Notes: generated by a model not told the origin, from the sequence alone. Positions 28,228 to 36,928 are shown, counted from the stretch's first letter. The stretch: 49,397 bases of DNA from an uncultured Spartobacteria bacterium (GCA_903882875.1 CAIRYQ010000083.1:1-49397), one strand, 5' to 3'. Made by a program: numbers and translations.

Positions 28228-29079
28228 ATGCCGGACCACGCCATCATTTTCAATCCGAACGCCCGCAGTGAAAAATCCCGCGACCTCGCCGACACGCTGC
28301 GCGAAATCGCGCCCGACGCGGAGCTAAGGATGACGACCGGCCCCGGCGAAGCGACCCGGCTCGCAGCGGAGGCCGCACGCGAGGGTTTCCGCGTCGTCGC
28401 GGCGGCGGGCGGCGACGGGACGGTGAACGAGGTGGTGAACGGACTCGCAGGCACGCAGGCGGCGCTCGGCGTGCTGCCCGTGGGAACGATGAATGTCTTC
28501 GCGAAGGAACACGGGCTGCCGGAAAAACTCGACGCGGCGTGGTCCGTCATCCGCTCGGGAAACGTGCGCGAAATCGATCTGCTCGCTGCGAACGGAACGC
28601 ATTTCATCCAGCTCGCGGGAGTGGGATTCGATGCGCAGGTGGTGAAGGAGACGACGTGGCAATCGAAAAAAAACCTCGGCCCGCTGAGCTACCTGATCAG
28701 CGCCGCGCAGATCGCCGCACGCAAGCCGCCGAGGCTGATCGTCGAGGCGGGCGGGCGGAACAGCGAAGGATCGTTCGTGCTGATCGGCAACGGCCGGTAC
28801 TATGGCGCGAAGCTCGTGCTGTTTCCAAAGGCGCGCGTGGATGACGGGATGCTCGACGTGCTGATTTTCAAAAATACCGGCTACCTCGATCTCGCCAAAT
28901 ATCTCACCGGCGTGCTCCTCGGGCGGCACACGGGAATGGGCGGCGTGGAGTATTTCCAAGTAGCCGAGGCGACCGTGCGCTCCGAACAGGAGGTGCCAGT
29001 GGAAGTGGACGGCGAACTTTCCGGCGCGCTGCCGGTGACTTTCCGCGTCGCGGGAAAAATGCGGGTCTGCGTGCCGTAG
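28228..29079 (+). CDS. Diacylglycerol kinase-family lipid kinase (YegS/DgkB-like)
   Basis: A 283-residue protein from the ATG at 28228; the open frame upstream overlaps the divergent AsmA-like promoter. Motifs: IIFNPNARSEKS at the N-terminus, AAAGGDGTVNEVVNGLAG (nucleotide-binding GGDGT near 61-65), LGVLPVGTMNVFAKEHGLP, AGVGFDAQVV, and the C-terminal QEVPVEVDGELSG with Asp-Gly-Glu of the metal/substrate site. It phosphorylates a lipid acceptor such as diacylglycerol, phosphatidylglycerol or a sphingoid base; the exact acceptor is unknown. Transcribed divergently from the AsmA-like gene. Confidence 0.92.
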   Translation: MPDHAIIFNPNARSEKSRDLADTLREIAPDAELRMTTGPGEATRLAAEAAREGFRVVAAAGGDGTVNEVVNGLAGTQAALGVLPVGTMNVFAKEHGLPEKLDAAWSVIRSGNVREIDLLAANGTHFIQLAGVGFDAQVVKETTWQSKKNLGPLSYLISAAQIAARKPPRLIVEAGGRNSEGSFVLIGNGRYYGAKLVLFPKARVDDGMLDVLIFKNTGYLDLAKYLTGVLLGRHTGMGGVEYFQVAEATVRSEQEVPVEVDGELSGALPVTFRVAGKMRVCVP

Positions 29080-29170
29080 CGGGACGCGCGCAGTTTCGCC
29101 ACCGCCGGATCTTCCGTGCATTTCCCATTTTACAATCCGAGGAAACGGCCATAGTCCAGCCTTCAACCCC

Positions 29171-30010
29171 ATGAGTTCACCGCGACGCCAGACATCGGCC
29201 TACCAGCGCGTATGGTCGCCGGGGCGTGCATCGGGGGTGCTGGTGTTTTTCTGGACGATGATTTTCTGGGGCACCACGCAGGCGGTGCTCTCGTGGAGCG
29301 GCGCGGGGCAGCCGCTCGAATTGCTGAAGCTCGATCAGCGCCATTTTTCCGAGGGCGAATACTGGCGGCTCCTCAGCTACCAGTTCCTTCACGCGGGGCC
29401 GGTGCATTTTTTTGCGAACCTCCTCGTGCTCTGGTACGCCGGGCGCGAGATCGAACCGATCGTCGGGCGGGTGAATTTCCTCTGGCTCTGCCTCCTCGCG
29501 AATGCGTGCGGCGGTGCGGTGAGCATGTTTGCCGGCTCTGGCGCCGCCGTGGTCGGCTTCTCCGCGGCGGTCGCCGCCGTGCTCGCGGCATACGCGACGA
29601 TCATGCCGGAACTCGAGACCGGCTTTTCCTTCCTCCACATTTTCCCGCTGCGCTGCCGCGCAAAATATCTCGCCGCAACGATGATCGTATTCGCGGCCGC
29701 GTGCATGGTGACGCGGACGCTCGCCGAAATCGGCCCGGCGGGAATCCTCACCGGCAGCCTGCTCGGCTGGGTCTGGGCGCGGAGGCTGGGCTTTGGGAAT
29801 CCGTTCTGGTTCCAGCGCAGGAAATTCGAGCGCACGCAGCGCGAACTGCGCATCCAGCGGATGAATGCGGACGACTTCATGCGGATGGAAATCGATCCGA
29901 TCCTCGAAAAAATCTCCCGTGACGGCATCGCATGCCTCAGCCGCGCCGAACGCAAGGTGCTCGAACTGGGACGCGAAAAGCTCTGCTCGCAGGTGCAGAA
30001 CGGCGACTGA
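29171..30010 (+). CDS. Rhomboid-fold membrane protein, apparently lacking the catalytic His
   Basis: A 279-residue polytopic protein with about six membrane helices up to residue 195 and a charged C-terminal tail. The rhomboid fold is supported by YWRLLSYQFLHAGPVHFFANLL (HxxxN at H79-N83), a GREIEPIVG loop, and GxSx at G129-F-S131-A. In active rhomboids the last core helix carries a His in an AHxxG context. Here the equivalent segment is RTLAEIGPAGILTGSLLGW (about 172-190) with no His. It may therefore be a pseudoprotease like iRhoms/derlins, although the Ser is kept. It is followed after 81 bases by the DUF4407 membrane protein on the same strand. Confidence 0.8.
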   Translation: MSSPRRQTSAYQRVWSPGRASGVLVFFWTMIFWGTTQAVLSWSGAGQPLELLKLDQRHFSEGEYWRLLSYQFLHAGPVHFFANLLVLWYAGREIEPIVGRVNFLWLCLLANACGGAVSMFAGSGAAVVGFSAAVAAVLAAYATIMPELETGFSFLHIFPLRCRAKYLAATMIVFAAACMVTRTLAEIGPAGILTGSLLGWVWARRLGFGNPFWFQRRKFERTQRELRIQRMNADDFMRMEIDPILEKISRDGIACLSRAERKVLELGREKLCSQVQNGD

Positions 30011-30091
30011 AAATCGCGGCTCCGGCGAAATCTGCGGGCACCGTTTTCGAGGCTGGCGCACGCAACTTCCACCGATAGGCTCCCAAACACG

Positions 30092-31753
30092 ATGCACTGG
30101 CAGCCACCTGAAAACCCGCTCCCGCCCGAAGCCGACGCGCCGTCGAAATGGGATCGCTGGATGCGCCCGCTCTACTGGCTTGCAGGCGCGCGGTGGGAGA
30201 CGCTCCAGCATTGTCCCGCGACGGAACGCGAGCGCGTCGCCGTGCTCGGCAGCACGGTACTCATCCCGACGATCATGTCCTTCCTCGGCATGATTTTTTA
30301 CGCAAAGAGCCGCTTCGCCGATCCGCCGTGGCTCGCCGTCCTCGGCATCGCGCTCGCGTGGGCGTTTGTGATCATGAACACTGACCGCATCCTGCTCGCG
30401 ACCTATCGGCCCTTCCAGCCGTGGTATCGCAAGCTCATGCAGGTCGCCTTCCGCTTCGCGCTCGCCGGTGTCGTGAGCGTCGCCATCGCGTTCCCCTTCT
30501 GCCTCGATCAATACCGCCCCGCGATCACGCACCGCATCCAGACGGAAATCCAGGGCAGGCTGAACATCCTCCGTGAAAAGGAGGCCGCGAAGCGCAAGGA
30601 ACTCGCGCTCGAACTCCAGAAAATCCACGACGACGAGGCCGCGGAACGCAAACAGGTGATCGCGGATTACACGACGAAGCGCGACGCACTGATCGCACAG
30701 CTCCCGGATTTGCAGAAGACGATCATCAACGTCGAGGCCTACGCCGACGAGCGGATGGAGGAGGAGCGCAAGAAGGCGGGCGAGCCGGACTTTGTCGCAC
30801 CCGCGAGCGGAGCCACGCGCACCGTGATCGCGCAGATCGAGGCGCAAAAGGAAACGCTCGCGAAGACCAAGACCGAACTCGATGAACGGCAGGATCTCCA
30901 TCGGCGGCTCGTCGAGGCCATCGCACGCGAGGAACTCGGGCAGCCGAATGAATTCTACCCCGAAGTAAAGAAGGCCGGCCAGGGCCCGCGCGTGAAGGAC
31001 ATGCAGATGCGCGACAAAAACGTCGTCACCGAAATCCGCCGGCTCGAAAGCTCCGAGGCCGCACAGACCGCGGCGCTGCTCGCAAGCGACAAGCAGCTCG
31101 CCACAGCCCGGCTCACGGACAAAAACGCGTACCTCGACGCGCTCGGCAGCAAGCGCGCGGCATTCGTGGACGAGGCAAAGGAAAAGGAAGGCATCCGCAA
31201 ACAGCGCCTCGAAAAAGTCACCGCGGAGATCGCGGAGATGGAAACCGACCACCCGCTCCGGCTCGCACGCATCACGGAAAAGACCGCCGCGCTCGAGGAG
31301 GAAAACAAGAGCGGGATGAAGCGCGCCGACGAGGAATTCGGCCCGCCCATCGCGCGCCTCGGGCGCAAGATGAACGGCGTGCTCGATCCGATGGAGGAGA
31401 CCATCGGCCTCTACAACGTCATCTTCCTCCCCTCGCCCGACGCCGACGACCGGGAGCGCAGCGAGCAGGGCAAAAAATGGGTCGCCGGAATCTTCCAGTT
31501 CCTCGTGATTTTCGGCACGCTCTTCGTCCTCGATCTCGTCCCGATCATGGCAAAAATCTTCAGCCGTCCCGGTCCGTACGACGTGCTCGTGGAGCATCCG
31601 GAATTTGTCTCCAACCAAAACCTGCGCGCCTTCTGGGCGAAGTACGGCGAGCACGCGCGTGACTGGTCCGCGCTCGGCATGAGCGAGGATTCCAGCGCCC
31701 GCCGTCTGCTCGAAAGCCACCCACGCCGCGGCAACGGAGCAGACGGGCCGTAA
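30092..31753 (+). CDS. DUF4407 coiled-coil membrane protein
   Basis: A 553-residue protein matching DUF4407: three N-terminal membrane helices (about 49-70, 80-98, 117-138) with the family's NTDRILLATYRPF segment between helices 2 and 3, then a ~300-residue Glu/Lys/Ala-rich coiled coil (about 150-455), and a fourth helix near 475-495 (FLVIFGTLFVLDLVPIM). The function of the family is unknown. The topology puts the long coiled coil on one side of the membrane between helices 3 and 4. It probably shares a transcript with the rhomboid-like gene. Confidence 0.88.
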   Translation: MHWQPPENPLPPEADAPSKWDRWMRPLYWLAGARWETLQHCPATERERVAVLGSTVLIPTIMSFLGMIFYAKSRFADPPWLAVLGIALAWAFVIMNTDRILLATYRPFQPWYRKLMQVAFRFALAGVVSVAIAFPFCLDQYRPAITHRIQTEIQGRLNILREKEAAKRKELALELQKIHDDEAAERKQVIADYTTKRDALIAQLPDLQKTIINVEAYADERMEEERKKAGEPDFVAPASGATRTVIAQIEAQKETLAKTKTELDERQDLHRRLVEAIAREELGQPNEFYPEVKKAGQGPRVKDMQMRDKNVVTEIRRLESSEAAQTAALLASDKQLATARLTDKNAYLDALGSKRAAFVDEAKEKEGIRKQRLEKVTAEIAEMETDHPLRLARITEKTAALEEENKSGMKRADEEFGPPIARLGRKMNGVLDPMEETIGLYNVIFLPSPDADDRERSEQGKKWVAGIFQFLVIFGTLFVLDLVPIMAKIFSRPGPYDVLVEHPEFVSNQNLRAFWAKYGEHARDWSALGMSEDSSARRLLESHPRRGNGADGP

Positions 31754-31811
31754 CGGGCTGCCGTGCGCGCTTGCACGCAATCGCGCGGCGCTGTTTGCTC
31801 TGCGCTCCATC

Positions 31812-32741
31812 ATGGAAAAAGTCATCATCCTCGGCACCGGCTGCGCCGGACTCACGGCGGCAATTTACTCGGCGCGCGCCAATCTTTCCCCGCTCGTCCT
31901 CGAGGGCCACGAGCCCGGCGGGCAGCTCTCCACCACGACGCTCGTGGAAAATTTTCCCGGCTTCAAGGAAGGCATCATGGGGCCCGAACTGATCATGAAC
32001 ATGAAGGCGCAGGCCGAGCGTTTCGGCGCGCGTTTTCAATACGCAGACTGCACCGCGCTGAAGAACGCCGGCCATCACGTGAGCATCCAGGTCGAGGGCA
32101 AGTGGATTGACACGCGCACGCTCATCATCGCCAGCGGCGCGAGCGCGAAGTGGCTCGGCATCGAGCGCGAACGCGAACTCACCGGCCACGGGCTCACCTC
32201 GTGCGCGACGTGCGACGGCGCATTTTACCGCAACGTGCCCGTATGCGTGATCGGCGGCGGCGACAGCGCGTGCGAGGAGGCAACCTTCCTCACGCGCTTC
32301 GCATCGAAAGTGTATCTCATCCACCGGCGCGATTCGCTGCGCGCCTCGAAGATCATGGCCGACCGCACGCTCGCGAACCCGAAGGTCGAGCCGGTCTGGA
32401 ACAGCGCCGTCGCGGAATATCTCACCGATGCCGAGGGCGAGATGCGCGCGGTGAAGCTGCGCGACCTGAACACGAATGCGGAACGCGAACTCGACGTGAA
32501 GTGCGTCTTCGTCGCCATCGGCCACACGCCAAACACGGCATCGTTCAAGGGCGTACTCTCAATGGATGAAAATGGCTACCTGCTCCAGCATGGCGGCACG
32601 ACGGCGACGAATGTGCCGGGCATTTTCGCCGCGGGCGACGTGGCCGACCACCGCTACCGCCAGGCGATCACCGCGAGCGGCCAGGGCTGCGCCGCTGCGC
32701 TCGATGCGGAGCGGTTCCTCGCCGAACACGGCGCGGAATAG
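31812..32741 (+). CDS. trxB: Thioredoxin reductase
   Basis: A 309-residue low-molecular-weight thioredoxin reductase. FAD loop IILGTGCAGLTAA near the N-terminus, GGQLSTTTLVENFPGF, redox-active CATC at C131-C134, NADPH loop VIGGGDSACEEATFL, and the terminal GIFAAGDVADHRYRQAITASGQGCAAA. It transfers electrons from NADPH to thioredoxin in the cytoplasm. The first FAD loop reads GTGCAG rather than GSGPAG, a minor variation. A TTGCAC box lies about 40 bases before the start. Confidence 0.96.
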   Translation: MEKVIILGTGCAGLTAAIYSARANLSPLVLEGHEPGGQLSTTTLVENFPGFKEGIMGPELIMNMKAQAERFGARFQYADCTALKNAGHHVSIQVEGKWIDTRTLIIASGASAKWLGIERERELTGHGLTSCATCDGAFYRNVPVCVIGGGDSACEEATFLTRFASKVYLIHRRDSLRASKIMADRTLANPKVEPVWNSAVAEYLTDAEGEMRAVKLRDLNTNAERELDVKCVFVAIGHTPNTASFKGVLSMDENGYLLQHGGTTATNVPGIFAAGDVADHRYRQAITASGQGCAAALDAERFLAEHGAE

Positions 32742-32773
32742 TGCGCTTGAACGGTGCCGCCGCGCGTGTGCGT

Positions 32774-33280
32774 TCAGCGGTTCCGCTGAATCACCAGCGA
32801 GATCATCTGCAGCAGCTCATCGCTCGGCACGGGCTTGAACAGCACGAGGCCGTCGGATCGCTGGAGAAAGTCATTGGTGCGCGGATCGTCGCCGTTGCCC
32901 GTGACGAAGAGGAACCGCGGGCACAGGTGCGACTTCACCTTTTGCACCGCGAGATAGAACATGTCGCCGGGCATCGTCGGCATGGCCATGTCGCAGATGA
33001 TCACGTCGAAATCCATCGTCATCACCTCGCGCAGCCCCTCGACGCCGTTGTGCGCGGTGGTCACGACAAAATTGCGCGACTCGAGCAGCAACTTCAGCGT
33101 GTCGGCGAGATCCACGTCGTCGTCGAGCAGCAGGATGTTTGTGATTTCGAGATTCTGGGTGCGTTCGTCGCCCCGCAGCGGAGATGCGGCGGGGGCACCG
33201 CGTTGCGAAGGGAAGCGCACCGTGCGCTCCTGCGCAGCGCCGGGCAGTGGGATGACGTGAGGATTGGGCATGATTCTCAT
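32774..33280 (-). CDS. Stand-alone response regulator receiver protein, paralogue A
   Basis: 168 residues from the ATG at 33280 (the longer frame runs back across tRNA-Thr and must be wrong). A ~45-residue unstructured lead precedes a single receiver domain: acidic cluster D53-D55, phosphoacceptor D97 in IICDMAMP, switch T127 in FLFVTG, Lys K149 in LFKP. There is no output domain. It shares CDMxMPTxPGDMF and HLCxRFxFxTG with the receiver protein at 36476-36928, so the two are paralogues. It is divergent from tRNA-Thr and convergent with trxB. Confidence 0.87.
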   Translation of the reverse strand: MRIMPNPHVIPLPGAAQERTVRFPSQRGAPAASPLRGDERTQNLEITNILLLDDDVDLADTLKLLLESRNFVVTTAHNGVEGLREVMTMDFDVIICDMAMPTMPGDMFYLAVQKVKSHLCPRFLFVTGNGDDPRTNDFLQRSDGLVLFKPVPSDELLQMISLVIQRNR

Positions 33281-33302
33281 TCCTGAAAAGCAGATGTCGT
33301 GC

Positions 33303-33330
33303 TTGATTGGCACGAATGCCCGGCTAGTTT
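33303..33330 (+). promoter_or_regulatory. Predicted promoter of tRNA-Thr
   Basis: TTGATT at 33303-33308, 16-base spacer, TAGTTT at 33325-33330, with the tRNA starting 27 bases further on. The -10 box is of the same TAGnnT type as several protein-gene promoters here. Confidence 0.4.
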
Positions 33331-33357
33331 CCGCCGCCACGTCAGCCGTGCAGAAAT

Positions 33358-33433
33358 GCCAGTATAGCTCAGTTGGTAGAGCGCTCGATTTGTAATCGAA
33401 AGGTCGCGGGTTCGAATCCCGCTGCTGGCTCCA
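33358..33433 (+). tRNA. tRNA-Thr (UGU)
   Basis: A complete cloverleaf: acceptor GCCAGTA/TGCTGGC (one T-G pair), discriminator T, D-arm GCTC/GAGC, anticodon arm CTCGA/TCGAA around TTTGTAA (anticodon TGT), T-arm GCGGG/CCCGC with TTCGAAT loop. Unlike the other two tRNAs in the window, the CCA tail is encoded (33431-33433). Confidence 0.97.
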
Positions 33434-33508
33434 CGGCGGAAACGGCGGGCACCGTGCCTGCTCCTCCGACGCGGCAGAAAAAATCACACGCCACATTTTC
33501 CGAAGCCG

Positions 33509-34606
33509 ATGCACCGCCGCCGCCTGATCCTGCTCGCAGTCCTGCTGGGCTCGGGCTTGGGCTTCGGCGCGCAGGGCGCGCAGGACTGGGCGGTGGTCAA
33601 GGCGGACGGGCGAGACTACCTCACGATGGACAACATCGCGGAATTCTACGGCCTCAGCGCGGTGAAGCGGAAGGAACGCGAGGCGAGCGCGACCTCCGGC
33701 GTGCGCAGCATCCGCGCGACGGCGGGATCGCCGGATTTTTTCATCAACAATCTCAAGTTCATCCTCAGCTACCCTGCGATCGAGCACGACGGGAAAGTGT
33801 GTGTCTCGCGTCTCGATCTCGTGAAGCTCATCGAGCCCGTCATGCGCCCGAGCCGGATCAAGAATGCGGAGCCGATTGACACCGTCGTCCTCGATGCCGG
33901 CCACGGCGGGCACGATTCCGGCGCGATGAGCATCTACGGCCCGGAAAAGGCGTTTGCGCTCGACGTCTCGCTGCGGGCAAAGGCGCTGCTTCAGGCCACG
34001 GGCTTAAAAGTCGTGCTCACGCGTAGCGACGACACATTCATCCCTCTCGAAGACCGCTGCCGCATCGCCAACCAGTACAAGCGCGCCATTTTCATCGCCG
34101 TGCATTTCAATGCCGGCGGCTACGGCACCGGCGTCGAGGCCTACACGCTCGCGCCGCGCGGCGTCCCCTCGATGATGGCCGACGGCCCGGCCGTCTCGGA
34201 TTTCAACGACTGCCGCGGCAATGCGCGCGACGCGGAAAACATCGCGCTCGCCACCGCCACGCACGCCGCGCTCGTCGTGAAGACGCGCATGTTCGACCGT
34301 GGGCTGAAACGCGCGCGTTTCGTCGTCATCCGTGACATCACAATCCCCGGCGTACTGATCGAGGGCGGCTTCCAGACAAATCCCTACGACGCTAAAATGA
34401 TCGCCACCGCCGGCTACCGGCAGCTCCTCGCGCAGGCGATTTTGCAGGCCGTGCAAAACTACCGCCGCGCCGTCGGCAACGAACAGCAGCTCCCCACGGT
34501 CGTCCACACTGACGACAGCGGAAAACCGGAACCGGAGAAGACCGCAAAGCGCGAGACGCCCGCGCCCGTGAAGCCGTCACCGATTTCGCCGTCGGTGGAG
34601 AATTGA
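33509..34606 (+). CDS. N-acetylmuramoyl-L-alanine amidase (Amidase_3)
   Basis: A 365-residue secreted amidase that cleaves the peptide stem from peptidoglycan glycan strands. Signal peptide about 1-24; residues 26-110 form a small copper-amine-oxidase-N-like/stalk domain (DWAVVKADGRDYLTMDNIAEFYGL); the zinc amidase domain follows from ~122. Zinc ligands are H132 in LDAGHGGHDSG, E146 in YGPEKAF and H199 in AVHFNA; catalytic Glu is E285 in VLIEGGF. A Pro/Lys/Glu-rich tail ends the protein. The next gene on the strand is murI, a peptidoglycan precursor enzyme, 52 bases away: a small cell-wall operon. Confidence 0.95.
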   Translation: MHRRRLILLAVLLGSGLGFGAQGAQDWAVVKADGRDYLTMDNIAEFYGLSAVKRKEREASATSGVRSIRATAGSPDFFINNLKFILSYPAIEHDGKVCVSRLDLVKLIEPVMRPSRIKNAEPIDTVVLDAGHGGHDSGAMSIYGPEKAFALDVSLRAKALLQATGLKVVLTRSDDTFIPLEDRCRIANQYKRAIFIAVHFNAGGYGTGVEAYTLAPRGVPSMMADGPAVSDFNDCRGNARDAENIALATATHAALVVKTRMFDRGLKRARFVVIRDITIPGVLIEGGFQTNPYDAKMIATAGYRQLLAQAILQAVQNYRRAVGNEQQLPTVVHTDDSGKPEPEKTAKRETPAPVKPSPISPSVEN

Positions 34607-34658
34607 CGGTGCTTGCCACGCACCGCGAGCGCGACTTTCATCGCGCCCCATTTTTTCC

Positions 34659-35504
34659 GTGAAGCAAACTTCCGCCCGCAAACCCACACCCGCCGCCCCG
34701 CAGCCCATCGGCGTCTTCGACTCCGGCATCGGCGGCCTCACCGTCGTCGCCGCGCTCCGCAAATTGCTCCCCGCCGAGAGCATCTTCTACATCGGCGACA
34801 CCGCGCGCGTGCCCTACGGCGGCAAGAGTCAGGCCACCATCGAGCGCTACAGCCAGGAACTCTCCGGCCTCCTCCTCGCCGAGCGCGCGAAGCTCATCGT
34901 CGTCGCCTGCAACACCGCCAGCGCCCTCGGCGTCCCGCGCCTCCGCGAGACGCTGCGCATCCCCGTCACCGGCGTCATCGAGCCCGGCGCGCAGGCCGCG
35001 GTGAAGGCCACGCGTTCGGGAAAAGTCGGCGTCATCGGCACCCGCGCCACCATCGCCAGCCGCGCCTACGAACGTGCCATCGAAGCCCTCGACGCGAAAG
35101 TGAAAGTCTTCACCGAGCCCTGCCCGCTCCTCGTCCCGCTCATCGAGGAAGGCTGGCTCGAAGACCCCGTCACCGACTCCATCATCGCCCGCTATCTCGA
35201 AAAATTGCTGCGCTCCGGCGTGGACACCCTCGTCCTCGGCTGCACGCACTACCCGCTCCTCCGCGCCGCCATCCAGCGCCACGCAGGCCCCGATGTCACC
35301 CTCGTGGACTCCGCGCAAAACACCGCCCTCGCCGTGCAAAAACTCCTCCGTCAGCAAAAGCTCGCCGCCCCGCGCGCCAGCGTCGGCAAGCTCCAGGTCG
35401 CCCTCACCGATCAAAGCAGCGCCTTCCTCCGAGTCGCCGAGCAAGCCCTCGGCCTGCAAGTCGGCGACACCAAACTGCGCGCCGTGCAGCACGCGGTCGG
35501 TTAA
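34659..35504 (+). CDS. murI: Glutamate racemase
   Basis: A 281-residue enzyme that makes D-glutamate for peptidoglycan. IGVFDSGIGGLTV at about 17-29, IGDTARVPYGGKS, the two catalytic Cys in VVACNTAS (C84) and LVLGCTHYPLL (C195), and the terminal LVDSAQNTA. The start is GTG at 34659, without Shine-Dalgarno. It follows the amidase gene, so the pair is likely cotranscribed. Confidence 0.96.
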   Translation: MKQTSARKPTPAAPQPIGVFDSGIGGLTVVAALRKLLPAESIFYIGDTARVPYGGKSQATIERYSQELSGLLLAERAKLIVVACNTASALGVPRLRETLRIPVTGVIEPGAQAAVKATRSGKVGVIGTRATIASRAYERAIEALDAKVKVFTEPCPLLVPLIEEGWLEDPVTDSIIARYLEKLLRSGVDTLVLGCTHYPLLRAAIQRHAGPDVTLVDSAQNTALAVQKLLRQQKLAAPRASVGKLQVALTDQSSAFLRVAEQALGLQVGDTKLRAVQHAVG

Positions 35505-35576
35505 GGGTGCCATTCATGTCCCGCCTACTCTGGGCGGAAGCCGGGGGAGTCTCCTCCGGCGGATTGCCAGACTCCA

Positions 35577-35735
35577 TTACGCAAGGTACCTGCGTGCGGC
35601 CCACCAGCCGGCCCAGACTCCGAGTACGCTGCCGATGCCGCCGAGGAAAAAGGCCGTCAATGTCCCAAAGCGCTCGCCCAATTCCCATCCGACACAGCCG
35701 CCGAGATTGATGCCGGTAAAGATGCAGAGCTTCAT
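35577..35735 (-). CDS. 52-residue small membrane protein
   Basis: An open frame of 53 codons from ATG at 35735 to TAA at 35577. The product begins MKLCIFTGINLGGCVGW, followed by LGERFGTLTAFFLGGIGS and VLGVWAGWWAARRYLA: two short glycine-rich membrane helices linked by a charged turn (E-R). Small proteins with the pattern NLGG.VGWxLGE...MTAF..SxxGS..GvxxGW are widespread in bacteria as an uncharacterised family, which supports a real gene. It begins 42 bases after the stop of a membrane protein gene on the same strand. Confidence 0.72.
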   Translation of the reverse strand: MKLCIFTGINLGGCVGWELGERFGTLTAFFLGGIGSVLGVWAGWWAARRYLA

Positions 35736-35777
35736 TGCCACGACGATCAAAGCATGGCGCGCGCCGTTATCTGGCCG

Positions 35778-36335
35778 CTACGTCTTCCTCAAAAATTTCC
35801 TGCGCAGCACCTGGCCGATCGCCTTCCACTGTCGCGTGAGCAGTCCCTTCTTCGGAAGCAGGGCTTTGATTTTGTTTTTCCACCGCACGGCCACGGCCCA
35901 CGCGGGCATGGACTTTATGGTGCCGTAGAGCCGGTTTTTCACGCGGACAATCCATTCGTAGAAGCGGCGAAACCAGCGGACGGTGAGCAGCGCGGGGCGG
36001 CAGACGGTGAAGATGCGCGCGACGATGGCGGTGCCGATGACTTTTGCAGCGATGATGATCGCGAGCCCTCCGCCGGGATGCCCGTGCGTCATGAAATAAA
36101 GCGCGGCGATTTTCACCGGGAGCAACATCGCGCCGGGCACGAGGAAGACGGCCATCGCACCGTACGGGGGCAGCACGGCGAGCCTTTTCTCGAGCCAGCG
36201 GAAGACGGGCGCGCGCGCCACCCACGCCATGAATTTCGTGAGCCGATCCCACAGCCATTCCTCGAAAAACATGATGAGCGCCGCGATGACGACCATCGGC
36301 GGGACAAACAGTTTCTTGAGAAAGCGGCGGAACAC
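35778..36335 (-). CDS. Hypothetical membrane protein, basic C-terminus
   Basis: A 185-residue protein with an amphipathic basic N-terminus, two or three membrane segments (about 10-26 near the interface, 60-82 as PYGAMAVFLVPGAMLLPVKIAALYF, and 90-108 as GGLAIIIAAKVIGTAIVARIF), then a strongly basic helical tail (TVRWFRRFYEWIVRVKNRLY...RQWKAIGQVLRRKFLRK). Homologues are known as hypothetical proteins in Proteobacteria and others; no function is assigned. It probably forms a two-gene unit with the 52-residue membrane protein downstream. Confidence 0.75.
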   Translation of the reverse strand: MFRRFLKKLFVPPMVVIAALIMFFEEWLWDRLTKFMAWVARAPVFRWLEKRLAVLPPYGAMAVFLVPGAMLLPVKIAALYFMTHGHPGGGLAIIIAAKVIGTAIVARIFTVCRPALLTVRWFRRFYEWIVRVKNRLYGTIKSMPAWAVAVRWKNKIKALLPKKGLLTRQWKAIGQVLRRKFLRKT

Positions 36336-36475
36336 GGGTGATTTCCGGCAGCGTCACCGGCACGCCATGAGTCGCTGAAATTTCAGGAATGTCACGCCAT
36401 TCCCATTCAAAACCACAACGTGCGACGCGCGTGCCGGGTGGTTCCTTCCCGATCCGATCCGCAGCACGGCGCGTC

Positions 36476-36928
36476 TCAGTTCACCGCGGTGCGCACCTGC
36501 ACGAAGGCGATCATCTCCAGCAGGTCATCCACATGGAACGGCTTCGAGAGGATGGTGCCGTTCACGTTGCGAATAAAATTATTCACCTTGGGATTGCCGC
36601 GGTGGCCGGTCATGAAAATGAAGCGGTTGCAGAGGTGCGGGCGCATGCGCTCGACGGCGCGGAAGAACATGTCGCCCGGCAGCGTGGGCATCATCATGTC
36701 GCAGAGGATGACTTCGAAGTCGCCTGCGAGAACTTCGTGGACGCCGTCCATGCCGTTCTGAACGCTCACGACCTTGAAACCGTGGGAGCTGAGGAATTCG
36801 TTCATGATGCCTTGGAATTCCTGATCATCCTCAAGGAGAAGGACGGTCCTTTTTTCCGTGGACATTGAGGATTCGGGAAGAATGTCGGAGACATCCAGAG
36901 TGGCGGGTTGGTCGGTGTAGCGTTGCAT
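36476..36928 (-). CDS. Stand-alone response regulator receiver protein, paralogue B
   Basis: A 150-residue receiver-only protein. Acidic pair D34-D35, phosphoacceptor D77 in VILCDMMMP, switch T107 in FIFMTG, Lys K129 in LSKPF. Strongly similar to the protein at 32774-33280 through CDMxMPTxPGDMFxxAV, HLCxRFxFxTG and the C-terminal DLLEMI/ELLQMI. Start 36928 is preceded by a CATAAT box ending about 13 bases from the ATG; Met22 is an alternative start. It is divergent from marR, 117 bases away. No kinase is nearby. Confidence 0.88.
   Translation of the reverse strand: MQRYTDQPATLDVSDILPESSMSTEKRTVLLLEDDQEFQGIMNEFLSSHGFKVVSVQNGMDGVHEVLAGDFEVILCDMMMPTLPGDMFFRAVERMRPHLCNRFIFMTGHRGNPKVNNFIRNVNGTILSKPFHVDDLLEMIAFVQVRTAVN

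Noticed and set aside
29177-31855. 892-codon minus-strand open frame
   Set aside because: Antisense to the rhomboid-like and DUF4407 genes, which have clear domain signatures; the low-complexity product is an artefact of high GC.
33281-33913. N-terminal extension of the receiver frame across tRNA-Thr
   Set aside because: It would read through a tRNA gene on the opposite strand and the amidase gene; the ATG at 33280 is the better start.
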